This document shows, one piece after another, positions 45,205-53,001 of a stretch of 64,000 bases of DNA (the stretch's first letter is position 1; the number at the start of each line of letters is the position of its first letter). The notes below the pieces were generated by a model. The model was not told the origin of the DNA. It searched no databases and was given only the letters and a program-made list of their open reading frames with translations. Location of the stretch: NCBI RefSeq assembly GCF_029255285.1, contig NZ_JAPUVI010000022.1, positions 1 to 64,000 of the forward strand. The letters are read 5' to 3'. A program made the translations under genes and the position numbers. The stretch comes from Accumulibacter sp. (lineage in GTDB: Bacteria > Pseudomonadota > Gammaproteobacteria > Burkholderiales > Rhodocyclaceae).

Positions 45205-46284
45205 TTGAACGCGCTCCCGGCGTGGGTCTTGCTGCGCCGCCTGTATCCGGTGGCGGCCTTCCTCGCCGGTTTCGTGTGGGATGCGCTGACCATCGGCCAG
45301 CGCATCCGGGTGGTCGATTTCTGGCGCCTCGGCGCATTCCTGCTCGGCGCGGCGCTGCTGACGCTGTGGCTGGCGCGCCGCGAGGCGCTCGGCCTGACGC
45401 CGCCCGAGCCCGACCGCTCCTTCGCCGGCCGCTGCGGCGCGCTGGCCTGGCAGGCGCCCTACCTGCTGCTGCAGTTCTTCTTCGGCGGCATCTTCTCGGC
45501 CCTCTTCATTCTCTACTTCAAGAGTTCCGGCCACCTCGGCACCTGGCTGATGGCGGCTTTTCTCGGCGCCCTGCTGGTCGGCAACGAGTTTGCCGGCGAG
45601 CGCTACGGGCGGCGCTTCACGCTGACCTGGGCCTTGTTTGCGCTGAACGCGATCCTGCTGTTCAATTTCGCTCTGCCGCACGCTCTGGGCAGCCTCGATC
45701 CGCTGTGGTTCTACGCCTCGACAGCGGCCGGCGTCGTGCTGACGGTCGGCCTGCGCTGGCTGGCACCTCGCCGGCCGGGGCGCATCGCTCCGGCCTGGGG
45801 GCTGGCGGCGATACTGATGCTGGCCTTCAGTTTCGACATGATCGCGCCGGTACCGCTCGTCAAGCGACAACTGGCGGTCGGTCTGGATTTCGTGCAGGAG
45901 CGCGGGCGCTACGCCATGCAGGTCGAACGCCCGGCCTGGTGGCAGTGGTGGCGCGATCAGGCGAGCACCGTCCATGTACCGGAAGGCGGCCGGCTGTACG
46001 GCTTGTCGGCGGTGTTCGCGCCGCTCGGCGTCACGGCGGCGCTCGAACACCGCTGGGAGATCCTCGATAGCGGCGGCTGGCGGGTCGTGTACCGCCGGCC
46101 TTTCCAGAGCACCGGTGGCCGCGACCGCGGTTTTCGCGGCTACTCCTGGGTGCTCAATCCACCGCCCGGCGACTGGCGTTTCATCGTCGCCACGCAGGAC
46201 GGCCGAACGATAGATATTCTTCGCATCCGCGTCGAGCGAGGCACGCCGAAGCGCGACAAGCTGCTCGATCGAAATTTCGACTGA
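45205..46284 (+). CDS. DUF2914-type membrane protein
   Basis: The 359-residue protein has six to seven N-terminal membrane spans (for example LGAFLLGAALLTLWLARR, LLLQFFFGGIFSALFILYF, LMAAFLGALLVGNEFAGE). A C-terminal soluble domain of about 125 residues contains VFAPLGVTAALEHRWEIL, YSWVLNPPPGDWRFIVAT and ILRIRVERG, the DUF2914 pattern. Function is unknown. The frame begins with a TTG at 45205; no better in-frame start or clear ribosome binding site is visible nearby. It follows the cupin gene by 64 bases. Confidence 0.72.
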   Translation: MNALPAWVLLRRLYPVAAFLAGFVWDALTIGQRIRVVDFWRLGAFLLGAALLTLWLARREALGLTPPEPDRSFAGRCGALAWQAPYLLLQFFFGGIFSALFILYFKSSGHLGTWLMAAFLGALLVGNEFAGERYGRRFTLTWALFALNAILLFNFALPHALGSLDPLWFYASTAAGVVLTVGLRWLAPRRPGRIAPAWGLAAILMLAFSFDMIAPVPLVKRQLAVGLDFVQERGRYAMQVERPAWWQWWRDQASTVHVPEGGRLYGLSAVFAPLGVTAALEHRWEILDSGGWRVVYRRPFQSTGGRDRGFRGYSWVLNPPPGDWRFIVATQDGRTIDILRIRVERGTPKRDKLLDRNFD

Positions 46285-46294
46285 CTTTTCGCAA

Positions 46295-46314
46295 TACTGG
46301 ACATAAATACAGTT
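46295..46314. promoter_or_regulatory. LexA (SOS) box
   Basis: TACTGGACATAAATACAGTT matches the gamma/beta-proteobacterial LexA operator (CTGT-N8-ACAG core) at all but one core position and at 16 of 20 positions of the full E. coli consensus. It overlaps a possible promoter (CTGACT at 46281, TAAATA at 46304), so LexA binding would block transcription of the 56-codon gene that starts 65 bases downstream. Confidence 0.65.
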
Positions 46315-46379
46315 ATCGATTACGATGACTCCCGTCACGTTGCATCGCAATCCCTTCATCCCTGCGGAGGAGTCACGCA

Positions 46380-46550
46380 ATGAATCGTATCCAGAAGTGG
46401 TTTGAGCAGATGGCGGGTGTCGGTCTCGAAGAGCGCCAGCGCTGGATGCTGGCGCGAGAGATCTTCGGCCGGCGGCAGTTCGACGTTTCGACCTTGCAGA
46501 AACCGGCCTGCTGGCGCCGGCGGGCGCGCGCTTACGGCGCCTGGCGCTAG
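46380..46550 (+). CDS. 56-residue basic protein, probably SOS-regulated
   Basis: The short frame starts 5 bases after GGAGGAGTCAC, a strong ribosome binding site. It encodes NRIQKWFEQMAGVGLEERQR, then WMLAREIFGRRQFDV, and an Arg- and Trp-rich C-terminus (CWRRRARAYGAWR). The N-terminal part is likely an amphipathic helix; there is no membrane span or signal peptide. No family is recognised. The LexA box upstream suggests induction by DNA damage. The gene ends 37 bases before the convergent caspase-family gene. Small SOS proteins of this size are often division inhibitors or toxins, which would be inference only here. Confidence 0.55.
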   Translation: MNRIQKWFEQMAGVGLEERQRWMLAREIFGRRQFDVSTLQKPACWRRRARAYGAWR

Positions 46551-46587
46551 CCCCGACGACGGAAGCGCGTACCGGCCGCGAGATTCG

Positions 46588-48219
46588 TCAGTAGAACGAC
46601 GGCCGCCAGCCACCCGCTGGGGGCGGCTGGCCAGGTACCGCCGGCGTTGCCGCCGGTGCCGCTCCAGCCGCGTACTCGGTCAGTTCGATGCGCTCGCCGC
46701 TGAGCAGCGTGCCGCCTTTGCGCACCGTGTTCTCCATCGCCAGGAAACCGCGCAGGCGTTCCGGCGCGACCCAGGCGGTGCGTTCGAGCTGGGCGCCGCT
46801 CGCCAGGTCGACACCGCGCGCTTCGATGCGATAGCTGTCGAAAGTGCCGGCCGGCAGCGTGATCCGCTCGCGGGCAGCGACGCGCAATTCGAAGCGAATG
46901 CTGACCTGCCGACCATCCGGCTGGCTGACGATGAACTGTGCCGGCCAGCGTTTACCGAGTGCATAGTCGTTGATGAAGAACTGGTACGGAGTCCAGCGCG
47001 TCCCGTCGGGGGCACGCACCTGGTTGCCGAACAGGTCGGTCACTTTGCCGCCATCGTAGTGGACTTCGTCGCCGACGATGCGCAGAACGGTATCGCGGCT
47101 GCGCGCCGTCTCGGTTTGCCGGAGCAGATCGATGTGGCGATAGGCATAGCGCTCGCCAGGACGGAAAGGAAGCGCCTGGCCGCTGTACGAAGCGGTCCTG
47201 CCTTCGCCGGCGGCGACGCACATTTCCGGGCCGAGAGGCGGCGGCGGGGCGGCCTGGACCGGTTTCTCGCCGCGTTGGCGCAGCACCAGATCGAGCCGAT
47301 GCTGAGCCAGCTCGGCAAACTTGCCGCTTGGCCGCTGCCGGATGAAGGCTTCGAGCGGCTCCGGAGTGCTCGCCTCGCGCAGCGTGTTCCAGGCCGCCAG
47401 GTCGGCTTCGAATTCCTTCTGTTCGCGGCTCAGGTCGCGGACGCTCGCACCGACGAAGGCGAAATCGCCTTCCAGCGACGTGCTTTCCCAGGGAATCTGC
47501 GCTCCCGCCGAGGCGCGCCGCACGGCCAGCCGGACGCGCTTGAAAACGTCCTCGACCGGCGCGCCGGGAACCTTCATTTCCTTCAATAGGTTTTCCGTGT
47601 ACAAGCCGTGCTCGCCTTCGCCGTCGTCGGCCGTATTGCCGGGCGCCGTGGCGTAGGCCAGCAAGGTACCCGGCGGCGCATCGAGCTGCGAGAGCCCACG
47701 GTCGTCGGTGCGGAAGTCGCGGCCGAAGGGATTGTTGCGACAGGCGTCGAGAATCACCAGATTGAGCGGATTGCGCGCCCGGCCGAGGCTTTCGAGCAAC
47801 AGGCCGACGTCTACGCCCTGCGCGGCGATGTCCGCCGGGCGCTGAATCCGCGCATCGACCGGCAGCATGAAGTTGCGCCAGTTGAGCTGCACGCCATGAC
47901 CGGCGTAGTAGAAGACGCCGACCGCACGGTTGTCGCGTGCAAGCGCGTCGCCGAAGCCGCGGATCGCCTCCTGCAGCTCACGCCGTGGCGCGTCGATCTT
48001 GAGATCGACGCGGAAGCCGGCTTCGCGCAGGCGCGCGGCGACGGCGCGCGCGTCGCCTGCCGGATTGACCAGCGGCGCCGCGCTATAGGCGCCGTTGCCG
48101 ACCACCAGGGCGATTCGTCCGCTGACCGGCTCGGGCGGCGCGGCCAGGGCGCATGGCGGGAGGAGCGTGAGGCAGGCGCCGAGGGCGATGACTCGGTGAA
48201 TGGGCGGTCGGGCTGGCAT
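46588..48219 (-). CDS. Exported caspase-family protein with DUF3108-like C-terminal domain
   Basis: The 543-residue protein begins with a signal peptide (VIALGACLTLLPPCALA) and a caspase-like domain: RIALVVGNGAYSAAPLVNP, His108 in VFYYAGHGVQLN, and Cys160 in LVILDACRNNPFGRDF. Residues about 270-330 are helical (EQKEFEADLAAWNTLREAS). The last 200 residues form a beta-rich domain (DLFGNQVRAPDGTRWTPYQF, ITLPAGTFDSYRIEARG) like those in DUF3108 envelope proteins. A proline-rich tail ends it. It is distinct from the cytoplasmic caspase gene at 39.6 kb and acts, if active, in the periplasm. Confidence 0.8.
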   Translation of the reverse strand: MPARPPIHRVIALGACLTLLPPCALAAPPEPVSGRIALVVGNGAYSAAPLVNPAGDARAVAARLREAGFRVDLKIDAPRRELQEAIRGFGDALARDNRAVGVFYYAGHGVQLNWRNFMLPVDARIQRPADIAAQGVDVGLLLESLGRARNPLNLVILDACRNNPFGRDFRTDDRGLSQLDAPPGTLLAYATAPGNTADDGEGEHGLYTENLLKEMKVPGAPVEDVFKRVRLAVRRASAGAQIPWESTSLEGDFAFVGASVRDLSREQKEFEADLAAWNTLREASTPEPLEAFIRQRPSGKFAELAQHRLDLVLRQRGEKPVQAAPPPPLGPEMCVAAGEGRTASYSGQALPFRPGERYAYRHIDLLRQTETARSRDTVLRIVGDEVHYDGGKVTDLFGNQVRAPDGTRWTPYQFFINDYALGKRWPAQFIVSQPDGRQVSIRFELRVAARERITLPAGTFDSYRIEARGVDLASGAQLERTAWVAPERLRGFLAMENTVRKGGTLLSGERIELTEYAAGAAPAATPAVPGQPPPAGGWRPSFY

Positions 48220-48384
48220 GGTCGTCCTGTCTCCTGTGGCTGATCTTCGCTGACGGACAGCGGGTGGCGGAATCGATTCCTGCCGTCATCATGTGAGCGG
48301 CAGGAAGTGGTGGTTTGTTGCAGCGTACTGGCCTATTCGTCAACTTCAGGTGAGACCTCTTTGCTTCCCACTTCGTGCTTTCGC

Positions 48385-48878
48385 GTTCCCAGTAGCCGTT
48401 GGCGATCAACCATTTCATTGGTGACGCTTGAACGTACGTGCATGTACTTAGTGATCTGCTCCCTATTGAAGGAGGCCGCGCCAGAGAGTTCGAAAGCCCA
48501 CTCGCTCTACAGGCTCGGCAGATCTCCGATTTCAAGGACGCGGCCTGAGAAAATGCTTTTCGTGTCTCTCTTTCCCGACTGTCAGCTGACCGGCCTGAAT
48601 GACATGGTAGAAAACTGCATCGACTAGTTCGCGCAGAGTAACGCCGCGCTTGCCGGTCCCAGTGAGCGAACCCTTAAACAGCATCCCAACCGATTCCGTC
48701 ATATCGAGCGGTATCAGGCCGGTGGCAGCGGCGAAAACGACTAGCCCGGAGCCCTCTCCATAATGCCGATCGGGACGAGCGTGAGTCGCTACCGAAGATT
48801 CTGGCGGCGGAGGCGGCTGACCCAGGTCGATGATGCCGTTCCCTGGCACAACGCGCAAGATCTCCGACGTGTGATCGA
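48385..48878 (-). pseudogene. Decayed internal fragment of acnB (aconitase B)
   Basis: On the reverse strand the sequence reads GLVVFAAATGLIPLDMTES, KRGVTLRELVDAVFYHVIQA and, in a shifted frame, MKWLIANGY. These correspond to [39 protein letters not shown] and MKWMIANGY of the intact AcnB encoded at 54906-57512. The DNA similarity can be followed to the equivalent stretch 55560-56100, with substitutions, small deletions and frameshifts. The iron-sulphur cysteines and both ends of the gene are missing. It is non-functional and marks the left edge of the AT-richer island. Confidence 0.8.
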
Positions 48879-48883
48879 CTGAG

Positions 48884-49579
48884 TCACCGCGTGCCCGCCC
48901 ACCCACTGACTCTTCGTCCCGTCTCTACGCCTAGTGACCTAGAAAGCGTCCTATTCTTAACGGCCCCCGCAAGCCACTGCAACGGTTCCGACCGCGCCCC
49001 ATAGAGACTCTTGATCGCACAACACAGAACATCAACTCTGTTCTCCGCATTTATCGGTATAGCCGGATGAACATCCGGCAGCCACGAAGGGCAATCTGGA
49101 AGACGGGTTGATCCCTTCTCAAACGCGCAAAACAGTTGCGCATGCGCGTAGTCGTGAATACTTTCCCCGATAGGCCCTTCCTGGCTTTCGAAGCGTATCC
49201 CAATTCCTCGGTGCATAACGACTTGATTTCCATCGCAGTTCGACTCTATATCTTCAACGAGAACTGCCATCTTGACCCGAAAAACCGTGTGCCCCTCTTT
49301 TGACTCGAACGACGCCCGAAGAATCGGCTGTTTCCACCCACCTCTGCCGTCGGGCGGAAGGTGCAAGAACGTTCCTTTAGGAAAAACCGAATGGTCGCTT
49401 TCGTTTCCGTTCTCTAACTTTTCGGCAGGGACAGGAGTGAAAAGCTTCCGAACCTCTTCCCCAATTCGACGCGCACGTGCCTCGCGCGTGTGAATGCCCC
49501 AACTGAACTGCTTCTTTGCCAGCTCCGCCAGCAATAGCCAGATAGTCTTTGGGTTATCCAACTCATCGGAGCGAGCCAT
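48884..49579 (-). CDS. Unknown protein, last gene of the Vsr-methylase/GHKL operon
   Basis: The 231-residue protein has no signal peptide or membrane span and no motif that I recognise. Visible features are a helical N-terminus (TIWLLLAELAKKQFSWGI, EARARRIGEEVRKLF). A beta-rich middle follows (HTVFRVKMAVLVEDIESN, VVMHRGIGIRFESQEGPIGE) with a YAHAQLFCAFEKG segment, then a C-terminal helical stretch. It starts 3 bases after the response-regulator stop, so it is co-translated with the operon and probably an effector or partner of it. Its 3' end abuts the acnB remnant. Confidence 0.6.
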   Translation of the reverse strand: MARSDELDNPKTIWLLLAELAKKQFSWGIHTREARARRIGEEVRKLFTPVPAEKLENGNESDHSVFPKGTFLHLPPDGRGGWKQPILRASFESKEGHTVFRVKMAVLVEDIESNCDGNQVVMHRGIGIRFESQEGPIGESIHDYAHAQLFCAFEKGSTRLPDCPSWLPDVHPAIPINAENRVDVLCCAIKSLYGARSEPLQWLAGAVKNRTLSRSLGVETGRRVSGWAGTR

Positions 49580-49582
49580 AAT

Positions 49583-50836
49583 TTACTCCAGGAGACGGCC
49601 ATTTGGTTGGTAATCAACGTCAGACAACGCGGACATCCATGGAACCAACTTTCTGAAATCCGGATTGACACACCGGCGCACATCGAAAACGCTCGAAACG
49701 CGAACTTTAAACTCGCGAGTCTGTTCCCTTGTAACGAAACGAGAAATGTCCTCACAAAAGTAGGCATCGGGCGCCGACGACTCCCAAGGATTAGCAACTT
49801 CGGAGATCCACTCGGTTTGAGCTATTTCTGGCCAGTACCAAGCTGGGCGAGATAGCCAGTACGACTTTTCGAAGGCTAGCCGTGATAAACGAACATCCAG
49901 CTTCAGCTCCGATGGCGATGCGATCCGCGCATACTTATTAAATTCCTCAACAGACGCGTCTTTGACGCCCAACAGGCTAGAATAGCGCTCAACTAAGTGC
50001 GGCGCATCGACAAGAATATCCTGTGCCGCGAGCACTGCATGGTCCAACCATTGCCCAATACGTGCCGCGGCGATACGTGCAACAGCGTCGTCCGGAACCT
50101 GGTCTTTGTGGCGAAGGCCCAACGATGAACTCGTCACGATCTCTCGAACGGTAAATTGATCCGACGATTTTTTTGGCGTATTGCGGGGTGTAATCCAGGC
50201 AACCGTTTCTCTTGGGAGGAGCCGCCACGCCTCATCATGAAAACCAAGCACGTCTTTTATCGATTTGTTTAGGCTATCACCACTAACATCGTCGACCCGT
50301 TTATCGATATCGTCCACTAGCTTTGGCAGCAGTGGCCAGTACCAAGGCCGAAAGCCGGCAGGCCATACGTAGCTCCAAAGACCTGGATTGATCACTTGCC
50401 TATCGCCTAAATTAACGTCGGCAAAAGATTCTGGAAAATGACCCGTCAAATTCAAATCGAAAGGATTGGATCCGAATTGATTGACAGCCACGATGATTTT
50501 GCAGTGGGAGTAGCAGCGAGCCAGGTACGCAATCTCCTCGCCGGTAATCCACTCACCATGTGATGCATTAATCAGATCGTAATCGACAATAAGAATATCT
50601 ATTTGATCAAATAGGTTATGATGATTATCATTTGTCGAAGACTTTTTTCTAGCCATCTTGCGACGTTCCATCAAGCCCTCTATAGCCGACCGAAACTCAC
50701 CATCGTCTTCCGCAACAATAGCTTTGATCTCGAAACACTCGTCGAAGCCAGGGATCCTGGAAAGCCCCTCCTGCCAATTCTCCCTGTTTTGTCGCTCGTC
50801 ATCGCAAATCCCAACCACACGCTTGTTTCCCATCAT
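49583..50836 (-). CDS. Atypical response regulator with large unknown C-terminal region
   Basis: The 417-residue protein begins VVGICDDERQNRENWQEGL, with the acidic pair Asp12-Asp13 of receiver domains, and has the phospho-Asp candidate Asp85 in IDILIVDYDLIN. An insertion of about 30 residues (GLMERRKMARKKSSTNDN) precedes that strand, and the usual Lys of the receiver is not obvious. The remaining 270 residues (AWRLLPRETVAWITPRN, RLSRLAFEKSYWLSRPAWYW) match no DNA-binding output domain that I know. It overlaps the GHKL gene by 4 bases, which points to phosphotransfer or signalling between the two products. Confidence 0.65.
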   Translation of the reverse strand: MMGNKRVVGICDDERQNRENWQEGLSRIPGFDECFEIKAIVAEDDGEFRSAIEGLMERRKMARKKSSTNDNHHNLFDQIDILIVDYDLINASHGEWITGEEIAYLARCYSHCKIIVAVNQFGSNPFDLNLTGHFPESFADVNLGDRQVINPGLWSYVWPAGFRPWYWPLLPKLVDDIDKRVDDVSGDSLNKSIKDVLGFHDEAWRLLPRETVAWITPRNTPKKSSDQFTVREIVTSSSLGLRHKDQVPDDAVARIAAARIGQWLDHAVLAAQDILVDAPHLVERYSSLLGVKDASVEEFNKYARIASPSELKLDVRLSRLAFEKSYWLSRPAWYWPEIAQTEWISEVANPWESSAPDAYFCEDISRFVTREQTREFKVRVSSVFDVRRCVNPDFRKLVPWMSALSDVDYQPNGRLLE

Positions 50837-53001
50837 GAGTCCTTCCAGAAGAGCTGGAACTTCGTCGAAAATTCCGTATCGGGTGCCACAAACCCTACCT
50901 CACAGCCCGCCTGATCGGCAAGTAGCCGGACAATGGTCAGACCTAGGCCAGTGCCACCGATACCCAGTTGCCTGCGCTCAGGCGTTAGCTCCAAACGGCG
51001 TTCGAATGGCTGAAACAGCGCCTCCGCTTCGTTGACATCCACTCCTGCGCCCGTGTCCTGAACCCATATGCATTTGCCACTGCCTGCAGACCCACTGGAA
51101 ATCACAATACGCCGTTCATTGCTATCGATCAGGGCATTGATAGCGTTAAGCAGTACGTTTTGAAACACAGCATTCCAAGCCGCCAAAGTAGCCGGTGGCA
51201 AACTAAGATCGTCGTCCACCGCTTCCGTATCGATAGGAATTCCTCGGGCTAGAGATGCAACTCGACGGGCGATGTCCATAAGGACGGCGCGAGCGCGATA
51301 GCGTTTTCGCTCCTCCCGTCCCTCCCGGTCCAGTAGCGGTGCAAAAAGCGATCTAGAAGCCCGCGCCCTATTTAACCATTCGTCTATTTCGCTTACCAGA
51401 GGTTGAACGCTATCGTGTAGCCCTCTAGTCTTTTGCAGCCTACCAATCAACCGTTCTAGGATGCGATACTGCTGGTTGATCTCATGCTCACTCGCCAATG
51501 CCACCATGCCTGCCGTAGCTAGTGAGCCCATGAGTTCCATATGAGCGAGTGCGCGCTTCGCTTCCATCCGACTTGCCATAACAGCATCGTGAATGCGTAT
51601 GCTGACTTGGCTAAATACTTCCGCTGGAATTGCTTCTCGGAAGTCCTCAAGCGCCTCCTCGACTCGCTGAAGCTTCTGCCTCACTGGCTCGTCAGGCCTG
51701 GGTGGCGTAGCATCGACAGTCCGAATTTTCTCGCGTGTAGCGTAGTAATCGAGCGCCCACCGCACCGCATCGCGCAAACACTGGTAGGCAGAATTATGGA
51801 CCAGACGGTCACGCGAAACCTGGATCTGCAGATGGTTGTTCTTACGCAGTTGTTCTTCAGTTGCCAACCGACGTTCCTGCGTAGTGTTTACCTCGACGAC
51901 ACCAAAAAGACGCGAATTAGTGGGAAGAAACTGCATACCACGCGGAACCTGAAGAGCTTCCGGTAGTAGCTTCGATGTGTGAATCCTATGAGCATGATCC
52001 AATTCGATGCCCAACCAGTCTTGCTGGGGACCGTAATATGGCAACCGAAATCCAGCATCGTAGATCCCCACCCCTCCGAATTCGTTGAGGTACCTGCGGG
52101 CGTCATTGACACTAATTCCATGGGGTTGACGATGCCTTAGGTGAAAGACCCGAATGTCAAATGACACCTGATGTAAAAAACACGGATCAATCGGGTATTT
52201 TTGCTGAAATCGTTTTCCACCGTTGAACTCCAGAGAAAGGTCGAGATGGTATCCGTCATTTTCGCGAATCAGCCGGCCACGCAGACGGGCATGCCACAGG
52301 TTCAACGCGGCATCAGTCACAAGCTGGAAGGAATCCTGAAAGTCCGTATCTGATCCAGACAAGTCGATTTCGAATCGATTTGGGTCATCTTCACGAAGAC
52401 GACCTACAAATGGCGGCTGCAGCCACCAGACTTGTCTTGCCAACGACTTAAAGTCCTGCTCATCCCAACTCTGGTTCAATCTTTCCAGTGTGATGCACGT
52501 TCCGTGATGTCGCCCTCCTGGAAAAACTGTTTGGCACGAACGAACGTTGATCTGCGCCTCAGCACTAGTGAGGTAGTTGGCCTCCACAGCTTGGTCCCAA
52601 TCAACAAAAGCTCGTAGTTCGGAGTTCGCATCATGTTCCGAGACTGTGATTAGCTCAATCGTCCGCGCCAGGAACTGAACAGAAAGACGCCCAACGCCCT
52701 TCGATCCTGTTATCGGTCGCGCCAACTTTCTTGACGTCTTCTGCGAAACCTTGTGAGTCGAGCCAATGTTCATCCAAAAACGCCTGAATTCATCTGAATC
52801 CATACCGTGCCCGTTATCGGCGATTTGGATCCGATCTAAGTTTGGTTCCACGTGAATCTCAACCCGTGAGGCGTCGGCGTCATAGGAGTTTTTAATCAAC
52901 TCAGCAAGTGCGATGTGAGGTTGCCCAACCAGTCGCTCCCCCAACTCCTTAAGCAGGGCCGAGGCGACCGTGAATGGAAGTTTATAGGATTGGGAAGTCA
53001 T
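50833..53001 (-). CDS. Protein with N-terminal MORC/Hsp90-like ATPase and C-terminal histidine-kinase-like module
   Basis: The 722-residue protein has two GHKL ATP sites. The first (about 20-200) shows Glu34/Asn38 in ALAELIKNSYDADASRV, IADNGHGMDSDEF and ITGSKGVGRLSVQFL, the MORC/MutL/Hsp90 style. Residues 450-540 form a dimerisation helix pair with a possible phospho-acceptor His506 in AGMVALASEHEINQQ. The second ATPase (about 590-722) has NVLLNAINALIDS, WVQDTGAGVDV and GIGGTGLGLTIVRLL, as in sensor kinases. It overlaps both neighbours by 4 bases. It would read a cue, perhaps DNA state, and signal to the receiver protein encoded downstream. Confidence 0.75.
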   Translation of the reverse strand: MTSQSYKLPFTVASALLKELGERLVGQPHIALAELIKNSYDADASRVEIHVEPNLDRIQIADNGHGMDSDEFRRFWMNIGSTHKVSQKTSRKLARPITGSKGVGRLSVQFLARTIELITVSEHDANSELRAFVDWDQAVEANYLTSAEAQINVRSCQTVFPGGRHHGTCITLERLNQSWDEQDFKSLARQVWWLQPPFVGRLREDDPNRFEIDLSGSDTDFQDSFQLVTDAALNLWHARLRGRLIRENDGYHLDLSLEFNGGKRFQQKYPIDPCFLHQVSFDIRVFHLRHRQPHGISVNDARRYLNEFGGVGIYDAGFRLPYYGPQQDWLGIELDHAHRIHTSKLLPEALQVPRGMQFLPTNSRLFGVVEVNTTQERRLATEEQLRKNNHLQIQVSRDRLVHNSAYQCLRDAVRWALDYYATREKIRTVDATPPRPDEPVRQKLQRVEEALEDFREAIPAEVFSQVSIRIHDAVMASRMEAKRALAHMELMGSLATAGMVALASEHEINQQYRILERLIGRLQKTRGLHDSVQPLVSEIDEWLNRARASRSLFAPLLDREGREERKRYRARAVLMDIARRVASLARGIPIDTEAVDDDLSLPPATLAAWNAVFQNVLLNAINALIDSNERRIVISSGSAGSGKCIWVQDTGAGVDVNEAEALFQPFERRLELTPERRQLGIGGTGLGLTIVRLLADQAGCEVGFVAPDTEFSTKFQLFWKDS

